Assembly: GCF_020567375.1 (NCBI RefSeq)
Contig: NZ_JAJBZM010000001.1
Span: forward strand, 171,396-235,395
Direction of reading: 5' to 3'
Source of the DNA: Janibacter melonis
Lineage (GTDB): Bacteria; Actinomycetota; Actinomycetes; Actinomycetales; Dermatophilaceae
Length of the DNA: 64,000 bases
In this document: positions 37,503 to 45,593 of the stretch, one piece after another
Position numbering within the stretch: position 1 is the first letter of the stretch
How the letters are laid out: the number at the start of each line of letters is the position of its first letter
Notes under the pieces: generated by a model
What the model was told of the DNA's origin: nothing
Database searches by the model: none
Seen by the model: the letters and a program-made list of their open reading frames with translations, nothing else
Position numbers and translations under genes: made by a program

Positions 37503-38693
37503 GTGCGCGTCGACATCTTGAGCAAGGAGTACCCGCCGGCGATCTACGGGGGAGCCGGTGTGCACGTCGCCGAGCTCACCCGCGCCCTGCGGGGGCGGGG
37601 TGACCTCGATGTCCAGGTGCGCTGCTTCGGCGACCCGAGGGACGAAGGGGGGACCACCGGCTACCCGGACCTCGCCGAGCTCTCGGGGGCGAACCCCGCG
37701 CTGCAGACGATGGGCGTCGACCTCACGATGGCCCAGGACTGCGCCGGCGCCGACCTCGTGCACTCGCACACCTGGTACGCCAACCTCGGCGGTCATCTCG
37801 CGAGCCTGCTCCACGGGGTGCCCCACGTCGTGAGCGCCCACAGCCTCGAGCCCCTGCGGCCGTGGAAGGCCGAGCAGCTCGGGGGCGGCTACGCCCTCAG
37901 CTCGTGGGTCGAGCGCACCGCCTACGAGTCCGCCGCCGCGATCATCGCCGTGAGCCACGGGATGCGGGCCGACATCCTGCGCTCCTACCCCCAGGTCGAG
38001 CCCGACCGGGTGCGGGTCGTGCACAACGGCATCGACGCCGAGCAGTGGCAGCCCCGCGCCGACGAGGCGGTGCTCGCCCGGCACGGGATCGACCCGGCGC
38101 GCCCGAGCGTCGTCTTCGTCGGGCGGATCACCCGGCAGAAGGGCCTGCCCCACCTGCTGCGCGCCGCCCGGCTGCTGCCGCCCGAGGTCCAGCTCGTCCT
38201 GTGCGCCGGCGCGCCCGACACCCCCGAGATCCAGGCCGAGGTCGAGGGCCTCATCGCCGAGCTGCGCGAGGTGCGCGACGGCGTCGTCTGGATCGCCGAG
38301 ATGCTCCCGCGTCACGAGGTCGTCGCCGTCCTCACCTCCGGCACCGTCTTCGTCTGCCCGTCGGTGTACGAGCCCCTCGGGATCGTCAACCTCGAGGCGA
38401 TGGCCTGCGGCCTGCCCGTCGTCGGCACCGCGACCGGTGGCATCCCCGAGGTCGTCGCCGACGGCACGACCGGCTGGCTCGTGCCCATCGAGCAGGTCCA
38501 GGACGGCACCGGCACCCCGGTCGACCCGGACGGCTTCGTGCGCGACCTCGCGGCGGCTCTCACCGACGCGGTGAGCGACCCCGAGCGCGCGCGTCAGCGC
38601 GGCGAGGCGGGCCGTCGGCGTGCGGTCGAGGAGTTCTCCTGGGGCAGCATCGCCGAGCGCACCCTCGAGGTGTACGGCTCGGTCCTGCGCTAG
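37503..38693 (+). CDS. glgM: GlgM/GlgA-type glycosyltransferase (ADP-glucose dependent)
   Basis: 396-residue GT-B enzyme of family GT4. N-terminal VDILSKEYPPAIYGGAGVHVAEL binds the donor; VHSHTWYANLGG; C-terminal GRITRQKGLPHLL and the glycosyltransferase E-motif region PSVYEPLGIVNLEAMACGLPVV. The mycobacterial orthologue in the same divergent pair makes maltose-1-phosphate from ADP-glucose and glucose-1-phosphate, so this is more likely GlgM than a classical glycogen synthase. GTG start placed at the predicted transcription start. Convergent with the next gene, only 13 bases apart. Confidence 0.93.
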   Translation: MRVDILSKEYPPAIYGGAGVHVAELTRALRGRGDLDVQVRCFGDPRDEGGTTGYPDLAELSGANPALQTMGVDLTMAQDCAGADLVHSHTWYANLGGHLASLLHGVPHVVSAHSLEPLRPWKAEQLGGGYALSSWVERTAYESAAAIIAVSHGMRADILRSYPQVEPDRVRVVHNGIDAEQWQPRADEAVLARHGIDPARPSVVFVGRITRQKGLPHLLRAARLLPPEVQLVLCAGAPDTPEIQAEVEGLIAELREVRDGVVWIAEMLPRHEVVAVLTSGTVFVCPSVYEPLGIVNLEAMACGLPVVGTATGGIPEVVADGTTGWLVPIEQVQDGTGTPVDPDGFVRDLAAALTDAVSDPERARQRGEAGRRRAVEEFSWGSIAERTLEVYGSVLR

Positions 38694-38706
38694 GTCCGCT
38701 CAGGCG

Positions 38707-39453
38707 TCAGCGGGCGGGGACCCAGCCGGCGAGCTGGGCGCACGCGGCGTTCGTCGCGTCCGCTAGGAGCCGGTCGGCACCGCGCGCCAGCGCGAGCAGC
38801 GTCGCGTCTCGGTCGGCCGCGGTCCGCGCGTCGATCGCACCGGAGTGCTCCGTGCCGATCCGGGCGGCCGCACCCACGGTGCCCGCGAGCGTGATGACCC
38901 GGTAGGCACGGTCGTCGAGCGCGTCGGGCAGGCCCCACGCGCCGCCGAGCCGGTTGTCGGCGATCTCGCGTGCGAGGGAGTCGGCGAAGGGCTGCCCGCC
39001 CACCCGCTCGAGGTCGTCGCGGGCGGTCGTCACGAGCTCCATGAGGTCGCGCTCGAGCTGGCGGTGCGAGAGGGCCTCGACCCGGTGCACCGGCACCGGC
39101 TCGGCGTCGAAGGCGTGCCAGTCGACCCGTCGGCCGGACGACCCGTACGTCGAGTGCTCGGGGACGAGCACGCCGCCGATGCCCGCGACGAAGAGCGCCT
39201 CGCCGGCCTCGACGGCGGCGTCGCGCGCCTCGTCGTCGGTGCGGGGGAGCGAGGCGACGTGACCGGCGCTCGGCAGCGCGACGAGGACCGCGCCCTCGCC
39301 GAGGTCGCGCCACAGGGTGAGCCGGTCGAGCAGCCCGGCGACGTGGTCGACGTCGGGCAGGGCCCGAGGGGCGACGCCGGCGAGGTCGCCGCCGCTGCCG
39401 ATGACGACCGTCGCCCAGAGGGCGACGCGCACACTGCCGGGGAGCTCGAACAC
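38707..39453 (-). CDS. uncharacterised conserved actinobacterial protein
   Basis: 248 residues, no signal peptide or membrane helix, no motif I recognise. Opens with FELPGSVRVALWATVVIGSGG, contains VSGVLVPEHSTYG-like IGGVLVPEHSTYGSSG and ends with RTAADRDATLLALARGADRLL and LAGWVPAR; rich in Asp, Ala and Leu and probably mostly helical. GTG start lies 6 bases after TACGAT on the minus strand. Divergent from an ABC ATPase gene, with 30 bases between start codons, so regulation may be shared. Function unknown. Confidence 0.75.
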   Translation of the reverse strand: MFELPGSVRVALWATVVIGSGGDLAGVAPRALPDVDHVAGLLDRLTLWRDLGEGAVLVALPSAGHVASLPRTDDEARDAAVEAGEALFVAGIGGVLVPEHSTYGSSGRRVDWHAFDAEPVPVHRVEALSHRQLERDLMELVTTARDDLERVGGQPFADSLAREIADNRLGGAWGLPDALDDRAYRVITLAGTVGAAARIGTEHSGAIDARTAADRDATLLALARGADRLLADATNAACAQLAGWVPAR

Positions 39454-39459
39454 CTGGGC

Positions 39460-39477
39460 ATCGTAGGCAGATAGGGT
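39460..39477. promoter_or_regulatory. divergent leaderless promoters
   Basis: Minus-strand TACGAT (39460-39465) stands 6 bases before the GTG at 39453; plus-strand TAGGGT (39472-39477) stands 6 bases before the ATG at 39484. The two -10 boxes are only 6 bases apart, so the two polymerases would exclude each other. Confidence 0.6.
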
Positions 39478-39483
39478 CAGGTC

Positions 39484-40269
39484 ATGAGTGATGTCCTCGC
39501 CTTCGCCGGAGTAGGGGTGCGCCGTGGGCGCACCGATCTGCTCGACGGGGTCGACTGGGAGGTCGAGGAGGGCCAGCGCTGGGTCGTCCTCGGACCCAAC
39601 GGCGCCGGCAAGACCACGCTGCTCCAGCTCGCCGCCGGCCGCATCCACCCGACGACCGGTGTCGCCGGTGTCCTCGGCGAGGTCCTCGGCGCGGTCGACG
39701 TCTTCGAGCTGCGGCCCCGCATCGGTCTCGCGTCGTCAGCGCTCGCCTCCGCGATCCCGCCCCAGGAGCTCGTCCGTGACGTCGTCGTCACGGCGTCGTG
39801 GGGCGTCACCGGGCGCTGGCGCGAGGAGTACCACGAGCTCGACCACGAGCGCGCGACCGAGCTGCTCGACGCGCTCGGGGCGGCCCACCTCGCGCAGCGC
39901 ACCTTCGGCACCCTGTCGGAGGGGGAGCGCAAGCGGGTCCAGATCGCCCGCGCGCTCATGACCGACCCCGAGCTCATGCTCCTCGACGAGCCCGCCGCGG
40001 GCCTCGACCTCGGTGGTCGTGAGGATCTCGTCGCCCGGCTCGGCGCCATCGCCGAGGACCTCGCGTCGCCGGCCCTCGTCATGGTGACCCACCACGTCGA
40101 GGAGATCCCGCCGCACTTCACCGACATCCTCCTGCTGCGCGAGGGCCAGGTCGTCGCCCAGGGCCCGATCGAGATCACCCTCACCGCGCAGAACCTCACC
40201 GACACCTTCGGCCTGCCGCTCGAGCTCGAGCAGCACGGCGAGCGATGGGCCGCCCGAGCACGACGATGA
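39484..40269 (+). CDS. ABC transporter ATP-binding protein without permease
   Basis: 261 residues, one ABC domain: GPNGAGKTTLLQ, LSEGERKRVQIARAL (signature variant LSEGE), LMLLDEPAAGLD, VTHHVEE. The short form with LSEGE and the C-terminal tail resembles the ModF/YlmA-like group often encoded without a permease in actinobacteria. No partner permease adjoins it: next is nfeD, 39 bases on. Could serve an unlinked transporter or act as a soluble ATPase. Confidence 0.88.
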   Translation: MSDVLAFAGVGVRRGRTDLLDGVDWEVEEGQRWVVLGPNGAGKTTLLQLAAGRIHPTTGVAGVLGEVLGAVDVFELRPRIGLASSALASAIPPQELVRDVVVTASWGVTGRWREEYHELDHERATELLDALGAAHLAQRTFGTLSEGERKRVQIARALMTDPELMLLDEPAAGLDLGGREDLVARLGAIAEDLASPALVMVTHHVEEIPPHFTDILLLREGQVVAQGPIEITLTAQNLTDTFGLPLELEQHGERWAARARR

Positions 40270-40308
40270 CCGCGCCGGACCTGGCCGGGCACACGAGAGG
40301 ACGCTGAC

Positions 40309-40761
40309 ATGGAGTGGTTGAGCGACAACCTGTGGCTGGCCTGGATCGCGCTGGCGATGATCTTCGTCGCCGTCGAGGCGGCCACCGCCGACTTCGTCTT
40401 CATCATGCTCGCCGGGGGCGCCCTCGCCGGCGCGCTCGCCGCCGGCTCCGGGGTGGTCTTCTCCCTCCAGGTCGTCCTCGCGGTCCTCGTCGCCATGCTG
40501 CTCATCGGGCTCGTCCGGCCCCTCGTCAAGCGCCAGTTCGCGACGTCCGAGGCCTCCGGGTCCATCGGGTCCGCGGCGCTGCAGGGGAGGCTCGCCCGGG
40601 TCATCGAGACCGTGACCGAGACCGACGGCCGCGTCAAGCTCGCCGGCGAGGTGTGGAGCGCGCGGGTCCCCGACGGCGCTCCCGCCTGCGAGCCCGGCGA
40701 GGAGGTCCGAGTCCTGCAGATCGACGGCGCCACCGTCGTCGTCACCAACCAGCCCGCCTGA
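40309..40761 (+). CDS. nfeD: NfeD-like membrane protein
   Basis: 150 residues. Two to three hydrophobic segments in the first ~75 residues, then a soluble OB-fold-like domain (about 85-148) with GSAALQGRLARVIETV and VRVLQIDGATVVVTN. This is the NfeD1b form, lacking the serine protease domain. Always paired with an SPFH/stomatin protein, here the next gene. The pair is thought to organise membrane microdomains; the partner ABC ATPase before it may belong to the same operon. Confidence 0.9.
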   Translation: MEWLSDNLWLAWIALAMIFVAVEAATADFVFIMLAGGALAGALAAGSGVVFSLQVVLAVLVAMLLIGLVRPLVKRQFATSEASGSIGSAALQGRLARVIETVTETDGRVKLAGEVWSARVPDGAPACEPGEEVRVLQIDGATVVVTNQPA

Positions 40762-40822
40762 CGGGCACCGCAGGGGGACCCGGTCACCGCCGGGGCCACC
40801 CACCCCACCCAAAGGACACGAC

Positions 40823-42085
40823 ATGGAGAGCATCCCCATCCTCGTCTTCCTGGCCGCGCTCGTCGCCTTCGCGCTGGTCATCCTCTTCAAGACCGTGCGC
40901 ATCGTGCCGCAGCAGACGGCGCTCATCATCGAGCGGCTGGGTCGCTACTCGCGCACCCTCGAGGGCGGCATCCACATCCTCGTGCCCTTCGTCGACAAGG
41001 TCCGCGCGAACATCGACCTGCGCGAGCAGGTCGTCAGCTTCCCGCCGCAGCCGGTCATCACGAGCGACAACCTCGTCGTCAACATCGACACCGTCATCTA
41101 CTACACGGTCATCGACGCCAAGAGCGCGGTGTACGAGATCGCCAACTTCATCCAGGGCATCGAGCAGCTGACGGTGACCACCCTGCGCAACGTCATCGGC
41201 TCGCTCGACCTCGAGCAGACGCTCACGTCGCGCGACCAGATCAACGGCCAGCTCCGTGGCGCCCTCGACGAGGCGACCGGGCGCTGGGGCATCCGCGTCA
41301 ACCGCGTCGAGCTCAAGGCGATCGACCCGCCGATGTCGATCCAGGAGTCGATGGAGAAGCAGATGAAGGCCGAGCGCGACCGCCGCGCGGCCATCCTCAA
41401 CGCCGAGGGCACGAAGCAGTCGGCGATCCTCACCGCCGAGGGCGAGAAGCAGAGCCAGATCCTGCGCGCCGAGGGCTCGGCCCAGGCCCGCATCCTCGAG
41501 GCCCAGGGACAGGCCCGCGCCATCCAGCAGGTCTTCGACGCGATCCACCGCGGCAAGCCGACGCAGAAGCTGCTCGCCTACCAGTACCTCCAGGTCCTGC
41601 CGCAGATCGCGCGCGGCGACAGCAACAAGATGTGGATCATCCCCTCGGAGGTCACCGACGCCCTCAAGGCGATGGGCGGCATGCTCGGCGGCGGCGCGGC
41701 CCCCGGCAGCGACGGCGGGCTGGACGACGAGCCCTTCGTCGAGGTCGACGGACCCGAGGACAACGCCTTCGCCGAGACCGCGCTCGAGGACCCGGCCGAG
41801 GCCCTCAAGGAGGCCCGCGGCCAGGCCGGGCAGGCCAGCCGCGAGGCGAGTGAGCACGCGACGCCCGCCAGCCGGGTGCAGCCCTCGAGCGGTCAGGGCC
41901 AGGGCGTGCGGCTGCCGCAGCCCCGTCCGGCGAGCGAGGACGCGACGGGCGCAGGTGCACCGGCCGAGAGCGACGCGACGGCGCCGGCGAGCCCGCCGCC
42001 CCCGGTCGCCCCGGAGCCCCCGGAGTCCGAGGGCCCGCCCGCCGGACCGGCCGGGCCCCCGGCGCCGGGGCGTCCCCCGCTCTGA
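40823..42085 (+). CDS. SPFH/band 7 (stomatin-like) membrane protein
   Basis: 420 residues. N-terminal helix (ILVFLAALVAFALVILF), then the SPFH domain: IVPQQTALIIERLGRYSRTLEGGIH, VDKVRANIDLREQ, RNVIGSLDLEQTLTSR; a heptad-like helical stretch of repeated AEGEKQS/AEG units around 190-230; and FDAIHRGKPTQKLLAYQYLQ. The last ~130 residues are Pro/Ala/Glu-rich, presumably disordered, and longer than in most paraslipins. Forms oligomers with NfeD at the cytoplasmic membrane. 61 bases after nfeD. Confidence 0.93.
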   Translation: MESIPILVFLAALVAFALVILFKTVRIVPQQTALIIERLGRYSRTLEGGIHILVPFVDKVRANIDLREQVVSFPPQPVITSDNLVVNIDTVIYYTVIDAKSAVYEIANFIQGIEQLTVTTLRNVIGSLDLEQTLTSRDQINGQLRGALDEATGRWGIRVNRVELKAIDPPMSIQESMEKQMKAERDRRAAILNAEGTKQSAILTAEGEKQSQILRAEGSAQARILEAQGQARAIQQVFDAIHRGKPTQKLLAYQYLQVLPQIARGDSNKMWIIPSEVTDALKAMGGMLGGGAAPGSDGGLDDEPFVEVDGPEDNAFAETALEDPAEALKEARGQAGQASREASEHATPASRVQPSSGQGQGVRLPQPRPASEDATGAGAPAESDATAPASPPPPVAPEPPESEGPPAGPAGPPAPGRPPL

Positions 42086-42114
42086 GCGACACCCCTTCGC
42101 CCCACCCCGTGCCG

Positions 42115-42153
42115 ACGACACCCGGGCAGCCACCTAGGCTGTCCGGGTGTCGT
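42115..42153. terminator. 39-base hairpin spanning the promoter and start of the next gene
   Basis: ACGACACCCGG pairs with CCGGGTGTCGT (11 bp), with one mismatch and then CAGCC/GGCTG (5 bp) around the loop ACCTA. For the nfeD-SPFH transcript it is a terminator. The same bases hold TAGGCT (42135-42140) and the GTG (42147) of the TSUP gene. Confidence 0.75.
42135..42140 (+). promoter_or_regulatory. -10 of first TSUP gene (leaderless)
   Basis: TAGGCT followed by 6 bases and GTG 42147; lies inside the stem of the preceding hairpin. No good -35. Confidence 0.5.
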
Positions 42154-42917
42154 GGTGGGAGGTGCTGCTCGTCGTCCTCGCGGGCGTCTGGGCCGGGGGG
42201 ATCAACACCGTCGTCGGCTCCGGGACGCTCGTGACCTTCCCGACGCTGCTCGCCATGGGCGTGCCGCCCGTCACCGCCAACGTCTCGAACTCCATCGGCC
42301 TCGTCGCCGGGGGCATCACCGGCACGTGGGGCTACCTGCCCGAGCTGCGCGGGGCGAAGCGGCTCGTCCTGCGCCTCGTGCCGATGTCGCTCCTCGGTGC
42401 CGTCATCGGGGCCCTGCTGCTGCTGTGGCTGCCCGCGGAGGCCTTCGAGACCATCGTGCCGGTCCTCATCGGGATCGGCCTGCTGCTCGTGATCTTCGGC
42501 CCGCGCATGCAGCGCTGGGCCGCCCGCCAGCACCACGACGGCGTCGAGCCGCGCTGGCAGGTCGTCGCCCTCATGTCCGGGGTCCTCGTCGCCGGTGTGT
42601 ACGGCGGCTACTTCGGTGCGGCCCAGGGTGTCATCCTCATCGGCCTGCTCAGCTCGCTGAGCCCCGAGCCGCTGCAGCGGCTCAACGGCGTGAAGAACGC
42701 CCTGGGCACGGTCGTCAACGCCGTCGGCTCGCTCGTCTTCGTCGTCGTCTCGCCCGAGCTCGTCTCGTGGACGATCGTCCTCGCGGTGGGCTGCGGCGCC
42801 CTCGTCGGGGGGCTCGTCGGGGCGCGGGTCGGACGGCGCCTGCCGCCCGTCGTGCTGCGCTCGGTCATCGTCGTCATCGGGGTCGTCGGCATCGTCAAGA
42901 TGGTCTTCTTCCCGTGA
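42147..42917 (+). CDS. TSUP family permease (TauE/SafE type)
   Basis: 256 residues with about eight hydrophobic helices. Opening WAGGINTVVGSGTLVTFPTLLAMGVPPVTAN carries the TSUP glycine-rich hairpin; the second half repeats the theme in YGGYFGAAQGVILIGLL. Family members export sulfite or organosulfonates or move other small anions. It lies far from the sulfur operon, so the substrate is open. GTG start fixed by the -10 box. The second TSUP gene follows after 13 bases. Confidence 0.92.
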   Translation: MSWWEVLLVVLAGVWAGGINTVVGSGTLVTFPTLLAMGVPPVTANVSNSIGLVAGGITGTWGYLPELRGAKRLVLRLVPMSLLGAVIGALLLLWLPAEAFETIVPVLIGIGLLLVIFGPRMQRWAARQHHDGVEPRWQVVALMSGVLVAGVYGGYFGAAQGVILIGLLSSLSPEPLQRLNGVKNALGTVVNAVGSLVFVVVSPELVSWTIVLAVGCGALVGGLVGARVGRRLPPVVLRSVIVVIGVVGIVKMVFFP

Positions 42918-42930
42918 CGACCGCCCCCTC

Positions 42931-43644
42931 GTGACGACGACGCTCCTGCTCGGCGTCGTCGTGCTCGTGGGCTCCTTCGTCCAGGCCAGCCTCGGCTTCG
43001 GGATCGCGGTGGTCGCCGCCCCCTTCGTCGTCCTGCTCGAGCCCGAGCTCATGCCGGCCTCGCTCCTCGTGCTCGGTCTCGTCCTGCCGCTCCTGCAGCT
43101 GCTCTCGGGCCCGCGCGACGTCGACCGACGACTGCTCGGCTGGGCCCTGGGCGGGCGGCTCGCGCTCACCCCGGTCGGGGCCTGGCTCGTCCATGTCCTG
43201 CCCACGCGCGGCATCGCCGTCGCCGTCGGCCTGCTCGTGCTCGTCTCGACGGTGCTGAGCATCCGCACGGTCGAGACGACCGCCCGGCCCTCGACCGCGC
43301 TCGGGGCCGGGGCCATCACCGGTGTCTCCGGCACGGCCGCCTCGATCGGCGGGCCCTTCCTCGCGATCGTCCTCCAGCACGAGGACCCCGTACGGATCCG
43401 CTCGACGCTGTCGGCCTTCTTCGTCGTCGGCTCGTCGGCCTCCCTGCTCTCGCTCGCCGTGAGCGGCCAGGTGACTCGCGAGCAGATGACGACCTCGGCC
43501 GTGTGGGTCCCCTTCGTCGTCGCGGGCATGCTGCTCGCCCGGCCGGTCCAGGACCGCCTGCCGCGCACGGCGATGCGCCACGGAGTCCTCGCGCTGTGCG
43601 TCGTCTCCAGCGTCGTCGTCACCGGCCGCGCGCTGCTCACCTAG
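42931..43644 (+). CDS. second TSUP family permease
   Basis: 237 residues, seven to eight hydrophobic helices: FVQASLGFGIAVVAAPFVVL at the start and GVSGTAASIGGPFLAIVLQ in the middle are the paired TSUP repeats. Sequence clearly differs from the gene before it, so the two are not a recent duplication; they may form a heteromeric or two-substrate pair. GTG start. Its TAG stop is part of the -10 box of the next gene. Confidence 0.9.
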   Translation: MTTTLLLGVVVLVGSFVQASLGFGIAVVAAPFVVLLEPELMPASLLVLGLVLPLLQLLSGPRDVDRRLLGWALGGRLALTPVGAWLVHVLPTRGIAVAVGLLVLVSTVLSIRTVETTARPSTALGAGAITGVSGTAASIGGPFLAIVLQHEDPVRIRSTLSAFFVVGSSASLLSLAVSGQVTREQMTTSAVWVPFVVAGMLLARPVQDRLPRTAMRHGVLALCVVSSVVVTGRALLT

Positions 43645-43647
43645 GCT
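43642..43647 (+). promoter_or_regulatory. -10 of TrmH-type gene, inside the upstream stop codon
   Basis: TAGGCT: its first three bases are the stop codon of the TSUP gene; 6 bases later comes GTG 43654. Leaderless arrangement. Confidence 0.55.
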
Positions 43648-43653
43648 CGCGCC

Positions 43654-44460
43654 GTGCCCGAGACGATCACCGACCCCGCCGACCCGCGCCTGCGCGACTA
43701 CGTCGGCCTCACCGACGTCGCGCTGCGCCGCGTCCTCGAGCCCGAGGGCGGTCTCTACCTCGCCGAGTCCGAGAAGGTCATCCGGCGTGCGCTCGCAGCA
43801 GGCCACCGCCCGCGCTCGCTGCTCATGTCGCCGCGCTGGCTCGACGACCTCGCCGACGTCGTCGCCGCGTGCGAGGAGGACGGGGTGCCGGTGTACGTCG
43901 GCGAGCCCGAGGTCGTCGAGGGCATCACCGGCTTCAACCTCCATCGCGGCGCGCTCGCCTCGATGCACCGGCCCGACCTGCCCTCCGTCGCCGAGGTCTG
44001 CCGCGACGCCCGCCGGGTGCTCGTCCTCGAGGACCTCGTCGACCACACGAACGTCGGAGCCGTCTTCCGCTCCGCCGCCGCCCTCGGGGTCGACGCGGTG
44101 CTCGTCACCCCGCGCTGCGCCGACCCGCTCTACCGGCGCTCGGTGCGCGTGTCGATGGGGACCGTCTTCCAGGTGCCGTGGACCCGGCTCGACCAGTGGC
44201 CGGCGGACGTCGGCGCTCTGCAGGAGCTGGGGCTCGTCGTCGCCGCGCTCGCGCTCGCCGACGACGCCGTCTCGCTCGACGACCTCGCCGCCGACCCGCC
44301 GGACCGGCTGGCGCTCGTCGTCGGCACCGAGGGCGACGGGCTCTCGCGGCGCACGCTCGCGCAGGCCGACCTCACCGTGACGATCCCGATGCGCGGGGGA
44401 GTGGACTCGCTCAACGCCGCGGCGGCCAGCGCCGTCGCCGCGTGGGCCCTGCGCACCTGA
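43654..44460 (+). CDS. TrmH/SpoU-type RNA 2'-O-methyltransferase
   Basis: 268 residues. N-terminal substrate-binding part (ESEKVIRRALAAGHRPRSLLMS), then the SPOUT knot with motif 1 DHTNVGAVFRSAAALG, motif 2 LVVGTEGDGLSRRTL and motif 3 IPMRGGVDSLNAAAASAVAAWA. Methylates a ribose in rRNA or tRNA; the exact target is not evident. Located after the TSUP pair but with its own promoter. Followed by the intergenic repeat element. Confidence 0.92.
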   Translation: MPETITDPADPRLRDYVGLTDVALRRVLEPEGGLYLAESEKVIRRALAAGHRPRSLLMSPRWLDDLADVVAACEEDGVPVYVGEPEVVEGITGFNLHRGALASMHRPDLPSVAEVCRDARRVLVLEDLVDHTNVGAVFRSAAALGVDAVLVTPRCADPLYRRSVRVSMGTVFQVPWTRLDQWPADVGALQELGLVVAALALADDAVSLDDLAADPPDRLALVVGTEGDGLSRRTLAQADLTVTIPMRGGVDSLNAAAASAVAAWALRT

Positions 44461-44501
44461 GCGAGCCGACCCCCCTTCGCCCCGCCGTGCACGCCCCCTC
44501 G

Positions 44502-44592
44502 CTCCGACAAAACCCTGCCAGCAGGGTCTTGACGAGCCAGGACCCCTTCGACAGGGTCCTGGCTCGTCGAAGGGCAGCCAGCAGGGTTTCGA
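44502..44592. repeat. intergenic repeat element, copy 1 (convergent gene ends)
   Basis: Begins TCCGACAA, then ACCCTGC-CA-GCAGGGT (44512-44527), a perfect 15-bp hairpin GACGAGCCAGGACCC/GGGTCCTGGCTCGTC (44531-44568), and GCAGGGTTTCG (44581-44591), whose first nine bases pair with AAACCCTGC at 44510-44518. A diverged second copy, in the same orientation, is at 54265-54353. Probably also a bidirectional terminator. Confidence 0.8.
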
Positions 44593-44601
44593 AGGGGGAG
44601 G

Positions 44602-45162
44602 TCAGGCGGGGGTCTGGTAGGTCCCGGTGACGACGGCGCGGGCGATGGTCGCGCCGAGGTAGTTGAAGGCGGCGACCGTGCACGTCACGGAGTCGTCGAC
44701 GGGCAGGGCGTCGGGCTCGACGTCGAGGGCGTGGACGGCGAAGACGTAGCGGTGGGGGCGGTCGCCGGCCGGCGGGGCGGCACCGCCGAAGGCCTTCGTG
44801 CCGTAGTCGGTCGCCGTCATGAAGGCGCCGTCGGGCAAGCCCGCGCCGCCCTCGGCGCCCGCGTCCTCGGCGAGCTCGGTGACATCGGCCGGGATGCCGA
44901 GCACGGTCCAGTGCCAGAAGCCCGCGGGCGTCGGCGCGTCGGGGTCGAAGCAGGAGACGGCGTAGCTCTTCGTGCCCTCCGGGGCGCCGGACCACGCGAG
45001 GTGCGGGCTGCGGTTGCCGCCCTCGAAGCCCCAGTCGTCGAAGACCTGCGCCTCGGGCAGCGCCTGCCCGTCGGCGAAGGTGTCGCTGCGCACCTCGAAG
45101 GGCGGCACCTGCGGCAGGAGGTCGTAGGGCTCGGGAGCGGTGGGGCGGGAGTCGAGATCCAT
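44602..45162 (-). CDS. YbhB/YbcL-type PEBP-like protein
   Basis: 186 residues of the Raf-kinase-inhibitor-like (phosphatidylethanolamine-binding) family. Seen: [47 protein letters not shown], whose DPDAP and GFWHW parts form the ligand pocket, and [11 protein letters not shown]. Cytoplasmic, no signal peptide. Biological role of the bacterial members is unclear. The ATG is 7 bases after TAGGGT on the minus strand. Convergent with the methyltransferase gene across the repeat element. Confidence 0.92.
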   Translation of the reverse strand: MDLDSRPTAPEPYDLLPQVPPFEVRSDTFADGQALPEAQVFDDWGFEGGNRSPHLAWSGAPEGTKSYAVSCFDPDAPTPAGFWHWTVLGIPADVTELAEDAGAEGGAGLPDGAFMTATDYGTKAFGGAAPPAGDRPHRYVFAVHALDVEPDALPVDDSVTCTVAAFNYLGATIARAVVTGTYQTPA

Positions 45163-45169
45163 GCGCCCG

Positions 45170-45175
45170 ACCCTA
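45170..45175 (-). promoter_or_regulatory. -10 of PEBP-like gene (leaderless)
   Basis: Minus-strand TAGGGT, 7 bases before the ATG at 45162. Confidence 0.5.
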
Positions 45176-45212
45176 GGACGCGAGCGACGCGTCGGGGCCG
45201 GTCGCGGGCACC

Positions 45213-45593
45213 TCAGCGCACGAGCTCGTCGAGCAGCCGCTCGAGCTCGGCGGCGGGGTCCTGCGTGAGGCCGCCGTGCACCGGTCCCGGACGCACGACG
45301 GTCGAGCGGGGGGCGCTGATCCACCCGAAGCGCCGCCCGTCGCCGTCGAGATCGGGCCGCCCGCCGCCGGTGCGGCCGAGGGCGACGTCGCAGACGACCT
45401 CGAGCGCCGCGTGCACCGCGGCGACGTCGAGATCGGGCCACAGGGCACGCAGCCGCTCCTCGTCGAGGGCGAAGGCGGCGCGCAGGTAGTCGTGCCCCTG
45501 GCTGCGCAGCACGACGCCGACGTTGACGAACTCCTCGCGCTCGGCCCGCGGCACGCAGCGCAGCACGACGTACTGGTAGGTCTGCAGGGTCAT
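45213..45593 (-). CDS. DUF3037 family protein, partner of the HipA-like kinase
   Basis: 126 residues. Opens with [31 protein letters not shown], the DUF3037 hallmark; the rest is Asp/Arg-rich with [21 protein letters not shown]. No catalytic motif seen. ATG overlaps the stop of the HipA-like kinase gene, and as far as I recall the two families usually travel together, so they probably act as a pair. Function unknown. Confidence 0.85.
   Translation of the reverse strand: MTLQTYQYVVLRCVPRAEREEFVNVGVVLRSQGHDYLRAAFALDEERLRALWPDLDVAAVHAALEVVCDVALGRTGGGRPDLDGDGRRFGWISAPRSTVVRPGPVHGGLTQDPAAELERLLDELVR

Noticed and set aside
42147-43644. Recent tandem duplication of TSUP genes
   Set aside because: The two proteins share only the family layout; their sequences are clearly divergent.
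44502-44592. Remnant of an insertion sequence
   Set aside because: No transposase fragment, no target duplication visible; repeat is short and structured.
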